From the NCBI RefSeq assembly GCF_030209175.1, contig NZ_JARVSM010000001.1, forward strand, positions 434,001 to 498,000: 64,000 nt of DNA. The letters are read 5' to 3'. The stretch is from Pseudomonas sp. efr-133-TYG-5 (GTDB taxonomy: Bacteria > Pseudomonadota > Gammaproteobacteria > Pseudomonadales > Pseudomonadaceae). A program made the translations under genes and the position numbers. Shown in pieces: positions 1-9,900 of the stretch. The number at the start of each line of letters is the position of its first letter. The first letter of the stretch is position 1. Under the pieces are notes generated by a model. It had not been told where the DNA came from, ran no database searches, and saw nothing but the letters and a program-made list of their open reading frames with translations.

Positions 1-697
1 TGAAGTCATGGTAACCGCCGCGATATTTCTGCCCGCGGTACTTGATCACCCGGATACGCCGGCGTTCGGCACCATAATTCGGCGTCAATTCCTCAAGGCG
101 GATCACCCCGTGGGCAACACTGTGCACGGTCTTGTCGAGCGATTCGGTGGTCAGGTCGTCGAGCAGCAGCACCGTGGCGTCATAACGCACGAAGTAGTGC
201 TTGATCGCCAGGATCTGACGGCGATAGCGCAACGAACTCTGTGCCAGCAGACGAATCTCCGACAGACTGTCGAGGACCACCCGGGTCGGTTTGACGCGCT
301 CGACCACTTCGAAAATCTGTCTGGTCGCTTCGCCCAATTCCAGGTCGGAGGAGTACAGCAGACTCTGCTGGTGCTCGGCGTTGAGCAGACTTTCCGGCGG
401 CGTCAGCTCGAAAATGTGAATGTTCTCGTCCAGTTCCCAACCGTGGGACGCCGCCCCTTGACGTAATTCACGCTCGGTTTCCGACAGCGTGATGTACAAC
501 GAGCGTTCGCCGGCACGGGCGCCAGCCAAAAGAAAATGCAAAGCGACGGTGGTCTTGCCAGTACCGGGTTCGCCCTCGAGCAAAAACACATGACTGCGCG
601 ACAGGCCGCCGGCGAGGATGTCATCCAGACCTTCGATGCCGGTGGCGGCTTTTGCACTGATCAACTCGTTAGATGTAGACAAAAAATGCCCTCTCAT
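1..697 (-). CDS. KaiC-like RecA-superfamily ATPase (3' end outside window)
   Basis: The minus strand reads open from an ATG at 697 to the window edge, giving 232 codons of an unfinished protein. About 28 residues in is the segment GLDDILAGGLSRS, followed by a Walker A motif GEPGTGKTT, then the Walker B-like strand VVLDSLSEIR. This is the arrangement of the KaiC/RadA-type RecA ATPase domain. Outside cyanobacteria, KaiC-like proteins are usually linked to signalling or stress rather than a clock, and their substrate is generally unknown. A second KaiC domain, if present, would lie beyond the left edge. No good Shine-Dalgarno is seen before this ATG. It lies 125 bp downstream of a TPR gene on the same strand, so the two could be co-transcribed. 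The family is confident; the role is not. Confidence 0.85.
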   Translation of the reverse strand, partial: MRGHFLSTSNELISAKAATGIEGLDDILAGGLSRSHVFLLEGEPGTGKTTVALHFLLAGARAGERSLYITLSETERELRQGAASHGWELDENIHIFELTPPESLLNAEHQQSLLYSSDLELGEATRQIFEVVERVKPTRVVLDSLSEIRLLAQSSLRYRRQILAIKHYFVRYDATVLLLDDLTTESLDKTVHSVAHGVIRLEELTPNYGAERRRIRVIKYRGQKYRGGYHDF

Positions 698-822
698 GAC
701 TAGGGGAGGCGAGGCAACAGGCTGTGAATGCCAAATTGAACTGCCTGAATACTTGACCCTTGCCCGTGATGACGGTTCCGATATTTCTTTCAAGAAGTGT
801 CGGGAAGGCTGTCGAAAGTCGT

Positions 823-1878
823 TCAGAGTCCCTGCTGCAACGCCGGATCATCCGGATTCATCTGCTCAAGCTGCGCCAGCAGAATCTGTACGTTCTGCAA
901 CTGGCCGCTTTCTTTCCAGTAATTGATCAGCAATACCCGCGCCTTGCGGTCGGCGGGATGTCGCTGGACGATTTCCTGCAGCTGTTTCTGCGCCGCTTCC
1001 AGTTCTTCGGCGCTGTGCAGCGTGGTCGCCAGGTCGTAGCGATAATCCTTGTTGTCCGGTTCCAGTTCGACGGCTTTGGACAAACCGAGCAGGGCATATT
1101 CACGCTGGTCGTGATGCAGTAGCCAGAGGCCGAGGGCGTGTTGCAGATAAGCGGAATCGGGTTGGGTCTTCAGTTGTCTGGCCAGCAACTGGCGGGCGGC
1201 ATCGCTCTGGCCCTGGCGATCGAGCACTTCAATCTGCATGACCAGGGCCGGCAGGTTGCCCGGCTCCAGTTGCAGGGTTTGCTCAAGGGCATCCTGGGCC
1301 TGCTGCAATTCAGCGTTGTGCAGGTGCAGGCGCGCCAGTTGTGCGTAGTTGGCCGCGCTCGGTGGCTGGCTCTTGAGCACTTGCTCCCAGCCGTCGATGG
1401 CTTGCTGCAGTGGAGCGAAGTACAGCCCCAGTTCGTCCGGTGACAGGCCGAGCAGGGCGTTGATCGCGGCGAAACGCACGCTCTGGTCTTCGTCATCGAG
1501 CAGCGGCCCCAGCAACAGGCTGCGCGGGCCGCCGGGCACCAGGCCGACGACACTTCTGATCGCCGCCAGACGCACTGGCGGCGCCTCGTTCTGCAGATCG
1601 GCGTCCGCCAGTTTCAACGCCTGCGGGCTCGGATAATTGGCCAGTTCGGCGTGCAGCCAGACGCGACGCTTGACCGACAGATCCGGGCGCGCCAATTGCT
1701 GATACAGCATTCGCGCGGCCCCCGGCTGGCCGGCGCGGGCGGCGGACAACGCTTCGCTGTAACCGTGCTTGATGGCCTCCGGCACCACCGGAGTGGTGCT
1801 GCGCAGGGACATCCAGGCAACAACCAGTACAAGCACGAGGCCAAGGCTGACAAACAGGTAGCGGCGGGACTGAGGCAT
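823..1878 (-). CDS. Membrane-anchored HEAT/TPR-repeat protein
   Basis: A 351-aa protein beginning MPQSRRYLFVSLGL, with one hydrophobic segment at about residues 7-24 and the rest soluble, so it is probably anchored in the inner membrane facing the periplasm. Residues around 90-140 contain two HEAT-like helical pairs (VRLAAIRSV, VRFAAINAL). From about 165 to the end there are TPR-type helix pairs with the usual AYLQHALGLW and ALLGLSKAVELEP patterns. Such proteins are scaffolds; no catalytic motif is visible. The reading frame extends upstream to 2973, but that part overlaps the divergent efflux gene and is low-complexity shadow, so the ATG at 1878 before the hydrophobic segment was chosen. Its partner is unknown; the KaiC-like gene downstream is a candidate. 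Confidence 0.75.
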   Translation of the reverse strand: MPQSRRYLFVSLGLVLVLVVAWMSLRSTTPVVPEAIKHGYSEALSAARAGQPGAARMLYQQLARPDLSVKRRVWLHAELANYPSPQALKLADADLQNEAPPVRLAAIRSVVGLVPGGPRSLLLGPLLDDEDQSVRFAAINALLGLSPDELGLYFAPLQQAIDGWEQVLKSQPPSAANYAQLARLHLHNAELQQAQDALEQTLQLEPGNLPALVMQIEVLDRQGQSDAARQLLARQLKTQPDSAYLQHALGLWLLHHDQREYALLGLSKAVELEPDNKDYRYDLATTLHSAEELEAAQKQLQEIVQRHPADRKARVLLINYWKESGQLQNVQILLAQLEQMNPDDPALQQGL

Positions 1879-2100
1879 GCGGGTATCCGAAGCTTTTCGT
1901 ACTGAAGCAGAGCGGCAAGCTTCGGTCAGCTTCGCCCGTGAGTCAAACCCTGCGCCCGGCGTATTTCGCCTGGCGCCGTGTTTCCGAGGCTGACGTCCTA
2001 CAGGCTGACGAATTGCCCTACATCTCGCGTCGACCACGTGAGCCGTCGATTCCTCAAAGCAGTGACTACGCTTGCAGAAGTCGCCTTCACGAGTGTGCTT

Positions 2101-4236
2101 ATGCAAGCCCTGTTCAACTATTTCAAAGCCGTGATCCACCCCGGTCAGGCCGTGCTGCTGTTTGCCCTGCGGACCATCGCCGCCGGCTTGCTGACCCTGT
2201 ATCTGGCGTTCCTGTTCGACCTCGACCAGCCCAAGTGGTCGATCATGGCGGTGGTCATCGTCAGTCAACCGCTGGCCGGAATGGCCCTGGCACGCAGCTT
2301 CGGCCAGGTCATCGGCACAACGCTGGGCGCGGCGGTGGCGGTGTTGATCATGGCGATCTTTCCCCAGGCACGGTTGCCGTTTATCACCACGCTGGCGCTG
2401 TGGCTCGCGCTGTGCACCGCCGGTGGCACGCTGCTGCGCTACACCAGCTCGCAGGCATTCGTCCTCAGTGGCTATACCGCGGTGGTGGTGGCGTTGCTGG
2501 CGATTCCGGATCAGGACGGCACCTTTCTGCTGGCGGTGACGCGGGTCACCGAAACCTTGCTGGCGGTGGCCTGCGTATGCGTGGTCAGTCTCCTCACGGC
2601 GCGCCCGGAAGCCGTGGCCCGAGGCTATTTCACCAAGGTCGACCAGGTCATCAGACTGGCTGCGACCCATGCCGCCGCGGTGATTCGCACCGAAGAAAGC
2701 GAGGCCGACTTTCAGCGCCGGCAAATGCAGTTGCTCGGCGAGATCAGCGCCCTCGAAGGCCTGCGTCGGCATTTGTATTTCGACGCTCCGCGCCTGCGCA
2801 GTGCCAACAATCTGGTGCTGCTGCTGGGCAACCAATTGACGCTGCTGACCGCGCGCCTGACGGCGCTGCGCCACCAGCGGCAATTGCTTACCGAGCGGTG
2901 GGAGGGCGATCTGCCGCCGGATGTGCAGCGTCTGCGTGCCGAGGAACTGGCGCTGCTCGATCAACTGGCGCAACAGGGCCGCGCGTTACCCGCCGAAGCC
3001 CGGCATCAGTTCGTGCACCTGCAACAACAGTTCGACGAACTGGCCTATGCAGCCGAACAATTGACCGAACCGATGACGGCGACGCTGCGTTCGCTGGCGT
3101 GGGCGCTGCGCTGGGAGCAGGCGCGGTTGCTGCAGCAACTGGAGGAAATTCTGGAATTGAGCGAAGCGATCCAGGAGGGGCGGGAGGCCAGTTGCGCGTT
3201 TCGCGGCCAGAGCAATCCGCTGCATCTGGACTTCACCCTGGCGAGCATGAACGCCATCCGCGCGTTCAGCGCGTTGCTGGTGGCGGGGCTGATCTGGATC
3301 GAAACGGCCTGGGACGGCGCCCGGGGCGGGATGATCCTGGTAGGCATTCTCTGTTCACTGATGGCGACGTTTCCTCGGCCACTGCTGGCAGCGCAGAGCT
3401 ACGCCAAGGGTTTGGGGCTGGCACTGGTGGTTTCGGCGTTCTATCAATTCATGCTGGTGCCGGCGATCAGTGATTTCGAGCCGTTGGCATTGCTCCTGGC
3501 GCCGCTGCTGTATGTGATCGCGGTCGGGCTGGCGAGTCCGGCCACGGCAGGTATCGGCATGGGGTTGGGGCTGTCGAGTTTCCTCATGCTCGGCCCGCAG
3601 AACGTCGGCACCGGGCAGAACACGGCAATCCAGTGGTTCGAGTTTGCCGGGGCCTACGTCAGCGCGGCGGCGCTGGCGCTGCTTGTCTACGCCTGGATCT
3701 TCCCGTTTCGCCCGCAGCTGCGAATTCGGCGCCTGTACAACGAAGCGCGCGAGCAGGTCTACAGCCTGACCAAGACCGCGCCGACCGATGAACAGCAGTT
3801 CGCCTTCGAGAGCCGCATGGTCGATCGCCTGACCATGATGCTCGGCTTGTTGCCAGCCACCAGCGACCGGGCCATGCCGCGGCTGTATGAAATCAGCCTC
3901 GGCTGCGTGGCGCTGGGGGTCGCGATGCATCAATTGCGACAGCAGACGCAAAACAACCGGCTGGTCAGTGACAGCTTCACTCAAACGCTGTCGGCCGCCT
4001 TGCGCCAGACCGGTCGTTTTGTCGCCGGGCGCGACGATGCGCAATTGCCGCCGCTGCTCGCCACCCTGCATGTGCTCGGCGATGAACTGGACGAGCTGCA
4101 TGTGCCCAGCCATGAGCACGTGTGGTCGGTGTTTCGCATGCGTGTCGCCTTGCTGATCGTGGTGTCGTTCCTCGAACGCCACGGCGAATACCTGCAACAC
4201 AGCCCCCTGGAAGGAGTACCGGCCCTTGCCCATTGA
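2101..4236 (+). CDS. FUSC/AaeB-type inner-membrane efflux protein
   Basis: A 711-aa protein with the two-block topology of the FUSC/AaeB family. A first set of hydrophobic segments spans about residues 15-170, a long charged soluble region about 175-370, and a second membrane block about 375-550 is followed by a cytoplasmic tail. AaeB of E. coli exports p-hydroxybenzoate and other aromatic acids together with the fusion protein AaeA; the substrate here is unknown. The gene is followed by an overlapping DUF1656 gene and an HlyD-type gene, the usual operon order. The frame opens upstream at a GTG at 1978, but the ATG at 2101 starts the conserved region. No strong ribosome binding site is visible at either start, so the N-terminus is somewhat uncertain. 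Confidence 0.85.
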   Translation: MQALFNYFKAVIHPGQAVLLFALRTIAAGLLTLYLAFLFDLDQPKWSIMAVVIVSQPLAGMALARSFGQVIGTTLGAAVAVLIMAIFPQARLPFITTLALWLALCTAGGTLLRYTSSQAFVLSGYTAVVVALLAIPDQDGTFLLAVTRVTETLLAVACVCVVSLLTARPEAVARGYFTKVDQVIRLAATHAAAVIRTEESEADFQRRQMQLLGEISALEGLRRHLYFDAPRLRSANNLVLLLGNQLTLLTARLTALRHQRQLLTERWEGDLPPDVQRLRAEELALLDQLAQQGRALPAEARHQFVHLQQQFDELAYAAEQLTEPMTATLRSLAWALRWEQARLLQQLEEILELSEAIQEGREASCAFRGQSNPLHLDFTLASMNAIRAFSALLVAGLIWIETAWDGARGGMILVGILCSLMATFPRPLLAAQSYAKGLGLALVVSAFYQFMLVPAISDFEPLALLLAPLLYVIAVGLASPATAGIGMGLGLSSFLMLGPQNVGTGQNTAIQWFEFAGAYVSAAALALLVYAWIFPFRPQLRIRRLYNEAREQVYSLTKTAPTDEQQFAFESRMVDRLTMMLGLLPATSDRAMPRLYEISLGCVALGVAMHQLRQQTQNNRLVSDSFTQTLSAALRQTGRFVAGRDDAQLPPLLATLHVLGDELDELHVPSHEHVWSVFRMRVALLIVVSFLERHGEYLQHSPLEGVPALAH

Positions 4237-4426
4237 TTTCGAGATTGGCGGGGTCTACCTGCCGCCGATTGCCCAGGCCCTGTTGCTGGCCATACCGCTG
4301 TTCATGCTGCTCGATTGGGGGCTGCGTCGCCTGGGGCTGTTGCGTTTTGTCTGGCACGAAGCACTGTTCGAGGGTGCCTTGTATGCCTGTGTCTGCGCCA
4401 CGCTGATTCTGTTGATGGGAGCCTGA
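4226..4426 (+). CDS. DUF1656 small membrane protein (AaeX-like)
   Basis: A 66-aa protein with two hydrophobic segments (about residues 12-28 and 45-64) and the DUF1656 opening IDFEIGGVYLPP. It starts at a TTG inside the last codons of the FUSC gene, overlapping it by 11 bp, with a good AAGGAG at 4211-4216. AaeX-type proteins are always found between aaeA- and aaeB-type genes, but their function in efflux is not established. The overlap implies translational coupling with the pump gene. Confidence 0.85.
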   Translation: MPIDFEIGGVYLPPIAQALLLAIPLFMLLDWGLRRLGLLRFVWHEALFEGALYACVCATLILLMGA

Positions 4427-4430
4427 AGCC

Positions 4431-5378
4431 TTGAACACATTGCTTTCCCGACTCACAACGCTGGCGGTGGTCTTGCTGGCGCTCATTCTCGGCTGGTTCG
4501 CCTGGGAACATTACACGCGTGCGCCCTGGACCCGTGACGCACGGGTGCGGGCCGACGTGGTGACGCTGTCGGCCGATGTTTCCGGGCGCATTGTCAGCCT
4601 GGCAGTGCAGGACAACCAGCATGTCGCCAAGGGCCAGTTGCTGCTGGAAATCGACCCGGCGCGCTACAGCCTGGCAGTGGAACACGCTCGGCGTTCGGTA
4701 GAGGTGGCCAAAGCCTCGCTGGGCCAGTCACAGGCGGCCATCGTCGCCAGTGAGGCGCTGCTCAAGCAACGACAAAGCGAGGAGCGTCGGCGGCGCACGC
4801 TGAAACAGGGCTTCGCAATTTCCGGCGAAGAGTGGGAAAAATCCAGCACCGACGTCGCCGTGGCCCAGGCTGACCTGCTGCGCAACCAGGCCAACCTCGG
4901 TTTGGCCGAAGCCAATGTGCAACTGGCAATTGCCGCGTTGACCCAGGCGCAGCTGGACTTGCAACGCACCCGTGTCGAGGCGCCGGTCAGTGGTTATGTC
5001 ACCAACCTGTTGACCCGCCAGGGCGATTACGCCGTCGCGGGCAACGCCATGCTGGCGCTGGTCGACAGCGATTCGTTCTACGTCAGCGGTTATTTCGAGG
5101 AAACCAAGCTGCCACGGATCGCCGAGGGCGACCGCGTGCGCATCGAATTGATGAGCGGCGAAACCTTCGGCGGCACCGTGCAGAGCATCGCGTTCGCCAT
5201 TGCCGACCGGGAGAATTCGCCGGGCAGTCGCTTGCTGGCCAACATCAACCCCAGTTACACCTGGGTCAAGCTGGCGCAACGGGTGCCGGTGCGGATCGGC
5301 ATTGATCCGGACTATGTCGGCAAGGATCGGTTGCGGGCAGGCACGACAGCCACCGTGACCGTCATGGATACACGCTGA
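4431..5378 (+). CDS. HlyD-family membrane fusion protein (AaeA-like)
   Basis: A 315-aa periplasmic adaptor. One N-terminal hydrophobic segment (about 9-26) is followed by a biotinyl-lipoyl-like strand set (VSLAVQDNQHVAKGQLL), a coiled-coil hairpin (about 80-165), the second lipoyl half and a beta-barrel region (YFEETKLPRIAEGDRVRIEL). This is the EmrA/AaeA type, working with a FUSC pump rather than an RND pump. It starts at a TTG four bases after the DUF1656 stop, so it is in the same operon. No outer-membrane channel gene follows; the next gene, oprN, is convergent. The pump must use a channel encoded elsewhere or borrow one. Confidence 0.85.
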   Translation: MNTLLSRLTTLAVVLLALILGWFAWEHYTRAPWTRDARVRADVVTLSADVSGRIVSLAVQDNQHVAKGQLLLEIDPARYSLAVEHARRSVEVAKASLGQSQAAIVASEALLKQRQSEERRRRTLKQGFAISGEEWEKSSTDVAVAQADLLRNQANLGLAEANVQLAIAALTQAQLDLQRTRVEAPVSGYVTNLLTRQGDYAVAGNAMLALVDSDSFYVSGYFEETKLPRIAEGDRVRIELMSGETFGGTVQSIAFAIADRENSPGSRLLANINPSYTWVKLAQRVPVRIGIDPDYVGKDRLRAGTTATVTVMDTR

Positions 5379-5395
5379 CCCTTGGCGAGCAGGCA

Positions 5396-5429
5396 CAAAA
5401 AAGCCCCGCGACCGAATGAGACGCGGGGC
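5396..5429 (-). terminator. Terminator of mexEF-oprN
   Basis: An 8-bp GC stem GCCCCGCG/CGCGGGGC (5403-5410 and 5422-5429, on the plus strand) is followed, in minus-strand direction, by a run of seven T. It lies about 50 bp after the oprN stop and just past the end of the convergent aaeA-like gene, which lacks a comparable T run on its own strand. Confidence 0.8.
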
Positions 5430-5478
5430 AAAGAATTGGTTGGTTGCGGCCAACCAAAGGAGCTCTTTAAAAAAACGG

Positions 5479-6900
5479 TTATTTGCTGGCGACTGTCTCC
5501 GGCTGCCAGCCACCACCGAGGGCCTTGTAGATCGCGACGATGCCGCGGTACAGGTCGACTTCGGCCTGGGCCTGGCTGTCTTCGGCGTTCAGGCGTTCAC
5601 GCTGGGCATCAAGCAGCACGAGGAAATCGGTAGTGCCTTCGCGGTAACGGATCTCGGCCAGATCGGCAGCCTTGCGGCTCGATTCGCTCTGGCGGATCAG
5701 CGAGATCAGGCGCTGCTGCCGTTTGCCGTAATCACTGAAGGCGTTTTCCGACTCTTCCAGAGCCAGCAGCACTTGCTGCTCGTAGGTCGCCAGGGCGCCT
5801 TCGGCATCGGCGTCGGCACCGCGCAGGCGGGCCCGCACGCTACCCAGGTCGAACGCCGCCCAGGTGATGCTCGGGCCGAGTGCCCAGGCATTGGCCGCCG
5901 AGGAACCGATTTGCGAACCGCGCCCGGCGGTGAAGCCGAGGAAGCCGCTGAGGCTGACCCGGGGGAACAGGTCGGCCTTGGCCACGCCGATGCGCGCCGT
6001 GGCGGACGCCAGTTTACGTTCGGCGCTGAGAATGTCCGGACGGCGTTGCAGCAATTCGCCCGGATTACCGATCGGCAGGGCCTTGGCAATGGCCGGCAGC
6101 TCTTTCGGGCTCAGGTCGACGCTCAGTTTGTCCGGGCGCTCACCCAGCAGGGTGGCGATGCGGTTCTTCTGCCGAACCTGCTCGGCCTGCAATTGCGGCA
6201 CGCTGGCTTCAACCGACGCCAGACGCGCGTCGGCACGTTCGACGTCGAGCTGATCGCCAACACCGGCGTCACGCAGACTGATGGTGATCTTGCGCGACTC
6301 CTGCTGGTTGTTCAGGTTGGCCACCGCAATCTTTTCCCGCAGCTGGGCGCCGCGCAGCTGACCGTAGGCATCCACCAGTTCGGCAATCATGGTGACTTGC
6401 AGTTGGTACAGGTCGGCTTCGGCCGCCTGCTGGTCGGCGTCGCTGGCTTCCAGGTTGCGCTGGATCCGCCCGAACAGGTCGAGTTCCCAGGCCATGTCCA
6501 GGCCGAGGTCGTAGCGTTCGCTGTTGACACGTTTGGTGGTCTGGCCAGGAATCTGTCCCTTGGCCAGGTCACTGCTGGCACGGCTGGTGATGGTCGGCAT
6601 GGCGTCGTTACTGACGTCGTCGCGGATCGCCCGGGCGGCTTTCCAGCGGGCGAACGCCACGCGCAGCTCACGGTTGCCTTGCAGCGATTGCGTCACCAGC
6701 TGGTTGAGGGTCGGGTCCTCGAACTGCTGCCACCAGATGCCTTCGAACTTCGAACGGTCGAAGTTCTTCTGGCCGGCGGCGCCGTCGGTGGCGGCCGTGA
6801 TGTTGGCCGCCTCCGTGGCTGGGGTCTTGTAGTCGGGGCCGACGGCACAGGCGCTCAGCGCCAGGACCAGCAGGCTCGGCAGGAAGACTTTCAGACTCAT
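5479..6900 (-). CDS. oprN: Outer-membrane efflux lipoprotein OprN
   Basis: A 473-aa OprM/NodT-family outer-membrane factor. The signal peptide ends in the lipobox LSAC, with Cys18 as the lipidated residue, and is followed by the family signature VGPDYKTP. Two repeated helical-barrel halves follow, including ELDLFGRIQRNLEASDA and RRPDILSAERKLASATA. OprM-family proteins form the trimeric exit duct of RND tripartite pumps. The ATG overlaps the mexF stop (ATGA), so it is translated from the same message. Position and sequence make it the OprN of the MexEF-OprN system, which in P. aeruginosa exports chloramphenicol, fluoroquinolones and quinolone-signal precursors. Confidence 0.9.
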   Translation of the reverse strand: MSLKVFLPSLLVLALSACAVGPDYKTPATEAANITAATDGAAGQKNFDRSKFEGIWWQQFEDPTLNQLVTQSLQGNRELRVAFARWKAARAIRDDVSNDAMPTITSRASSDLAKGQIPGQTTKRVNSERYDLGLDMAWELDLFGRIQRNLEASDADQQAAEADLYQLQVTMIAELVDAYGQLRGAQLREKIAVANLNNQQESRKITISLRDAGVGDQLDVERADARLASVEASVPQLQAEQVRQKNRIATLLGERPDKLSVDLSPKELPAIAKALPIGNPGELLQRRPDILSAERKLASATARIGVAKADLFPRVSLSGFLGFTAGRGSQIGSSAANAWALGPSITWAAFDLGSVRARLRGADADAEGALATYEQQVLLALEESENAFSDYGKRQQRLISLIRQSESSRKAADLAEIRYREGTTDFLVLLDAQRERLNAEDSQAQAEVDLYRGIVAIYKALGGGWQPETVASK

Positions 6901-9900
6901 TGTTGCGCCTCCAGTTTGAGGGCGTTGGCCGCTTTGCGGGCTTCACTGCGCTCGACAAAGTTGCGAATCAGTACGTAGAACACTGGCGTCAGCAGCAGAC
7001 CGAAGAAGGTCACCCCGAGCATCCCGGAGAACACCGCCACACCCATGGCATGACGCATCTCGGCACCGGCACCGCTGGAGAACACCAGTGGCACCACACC
7101 CATGATGAACGCGAACGAAGTCATCAGGATCGGCCGCAGACGCAGACGGCAGGCTTCCAGTACCGCCGCCAGCGGGTCGAGGCCTTCGAGCTGTTTGTCC
7201 TTGGCGAACTCGACGATCAGAATCGCGTTCTTGCACGCCAGGCCTACCAGTACGATCAGGCCGATCTGGGTGAAGATGTTGTTGTCGCCGCCAGAGATGA
7301 TCACCCCGGTGATGGCCGACAGCAGGGTCATCGGTACGATCAGGATCACCGCCAGTGGCAGGCTCCAGCTTTCGTATTGCGCGGCGAGCACCAGGAACGC
7401 CAGCAGTACGCAGAGCGGGAACACGAACAGCGCGGTATTGCCGGACAGGATCTGCTGGTAGGTCAGGTCGGTCCATTCGTAGGTCATGCCGTTCGGAAGT
7501 TCATCCTTGAGCAGTTTCTCGATGGCCTTCTCGGCCTGGCCGGAGCTGTAGCCGGGGGCTGCCGCACCGTTGATTTCCGCGGTGATGAAACCGTTGTAGT
7601 GCATGACGCGATCCGGTCCTGAGGTGTCGCTGACCTTGATGAAGGTCGCCAGCGGGATCATTTCGCCCTTGTTGTTACGCACTTTCAACTGACCGATCTG
7701 ATCGGATTCAAGGCGGAACTGCTGTTCGGCCTGAACGTTGACCTGATAGGTGCGTCCGAAGCGGTTGAAGTCGTTGGCATACAGCGAACCCAGGTAGATC
7801 TGCAGGGTGTCGAAGATGTCGCTGACGGCCACGCCGTGGGTCTTGGCTTTTTCCCGGTCGATGGCAGCGTCGACCTGCGGCACGTTCACGGTGTAGCTGG
7901 TGAACAGCCCGGCCAGCTCAGGCACGCTGTGGCTCTTGGCGATGATGTTCATGGTTTCCTTGTACAGCTCGTCGTAGCCCAGGTTGCCCCGGTCTTCGAT
8001 CTGCAGGCGGAAACCACCGATGGTGCCCAGGCCCTGTACCGGCGGCGGCGGGAAGATCGCCATGTACGCTTCCTGAATGTTCGCGTACTGGCCGTTCAAG
8101 GCCCCGGCAATCGCCCCGGCGGACATGCTCGGATCCTTGCGCTCGTCGAACGGTTTCAGGGTCACGAACACGATGCCGGCGTTAGGGCTGTTGGTGAAGC
8201 CGTTGATCGACAGGCCGGGGAAGGCCACGGCGCTTTCCACGCCTGGCTGTTTCAGGGCCAGGTCGGACATGCGCTTGATCACGTCTTCGGTGCGGTCAAG
8301 GCTTGCGGCATCCGGCAGTTGCGCGAAGGCCACCAGGTATTGCTTGTCCTGGCCGGGTACGAAACCGGTTGGCGTGCTGGAGAAACCGAAGAAGGTCAGC
8401 ACCATCAGGCCTGCGTACAGGAAGAGGGCGATGCCGCTGCCACGGATGACCCGGCGCACGGTGCCGACGTAGCCATGGCTGGCGCGGTCGAAGAACCGGT
8501 TGAACGGACGGAACAGCCAGCCACCGAAGATCTTGTCCAGCACTCGCGAGAAGCGGTCTTTCGGTGCGTCATGACCTTTGAGCAGTACAGCGGCCAGCGC
8601 TGGCGACAGCGTCAGCGAGTTGAAGGCCGAGATCACGGTCGAGATCGCAATGGTCAGCGCGAACTGCTTGTAGAACTGCCCGGTGAGGCCCGAGATGAAC
8701 GCTGCCGGTACGAACACCGCACACAGCACCAACGCCGTTGCAATGATCGGGCCCGTTACTTCCCCCATAGCCTTTTTGGTTGCGTCGAAGGGGTTGAGTC
8801 CCAGCTCGATGTTGCGCTCGACGTTCTCCACCACCACGATGGCGTCGTCCACCACGATACCGATCGCCAGTACCAGGCCGAACAGCGACAGCGCGTTGAG
8901 CGAGAACCCGAACAGGTGCATCACCGCAAACGTACCGATCAACGATACCGGCACGGCCACCAACGGAATGATCGAGGCGCGCCAGGTCTGCAGAAACAGG
9001 ATCACTACCAGGACCACGAGGATCAGCGCTTCGAAGAGGGTGTGAACCACCGCCTCGATGGAGCCGCGCACGAAGATCGTCGGGTCATAGACGATGCTGT
9101 AGTCCATGCCTTGCGGGAAACCTTTCTTCAGCTCTTCCATCTTGCCGCGAACTTCGTTCGAGATTTCGATGGCGTTGGAGCCTGGACGCTGGAAGATCGG
9201 GATCGCCACGGCCGGCTGATTGTTCAGCAACGAACGCAGGGCGTACTGGCTGGACCCCAGTTCGACCCGGGCGATGTCTTTCAGGCGGGTGATTTCACCG
9301 TCTTCACCGGAGCGAATGATGATGTTCTCGAACTCTTCCTCGGAAACCAGACGGCCCTGCGTGTTGACCGACAGCTGGAAGCTCTGCGCATTCGGTGCAG
9401 GTGGCGCACCCAGTTGACCGGCAGCAACCTGACGGTTCTGCTCGCGAATCGCCGTCACCACATCGGTGGCGGTCAGGTTGCGCGACGCGGTCTTGTTCGG
9501 GTCGAGCCAGACCCGCAGCGAGTAGTCGCCCATACCGAACAGCTGCACGTCACCGACACCGCCCAGACGCGCCAGCTCATCCTTGATGTTGAGGATCGCG
9601 TAGTTGGAGAGGTAGAGCATGTCGTAGCGTTTGTCCGGCGAGGTCAAGTGCACAACCATGGTCAGGTCGGGCGAAGCCTTGTCGACGGTGATACCGATGC
9701 GCGTGACTTCCTCGGGAAGTTTCGGCTCGGTTCGGGTCACCCGGTTCTGCACCTGCACCTGCGCGTTGTCCAGGTCAGTGCCCAGGGCGAAGGTGATGGT
9801 CAGGGTGATCTTGCCGTCAGCAGTGGACTGCGAGGACATGTAGAGCATGTTCTCGACGCCGGTGATGGCCTGCTCCAGCGGAGCGGCCACGGTTTCACCG

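Noticed and set aside
1..697. KaiC-like gene as a truncated pseudogene
   Set aside because: It is open to the window edge with intact motifs; the missing part is outside the window.
1879..2973. N-terminal extension of the TPR protein to 716 residues
   Set aside because: The extension is opposite the FUSC gene, is glutamine/arginine/histidine-rich shadow sequence, and would bury the membrane anchor in the middle.
1938..3473. 511-codon plus-strand frame overlapping the FUSC gene
   Set aside because: Alternative frame of the pump gene, with random-looking R/G/A-rich sequence.
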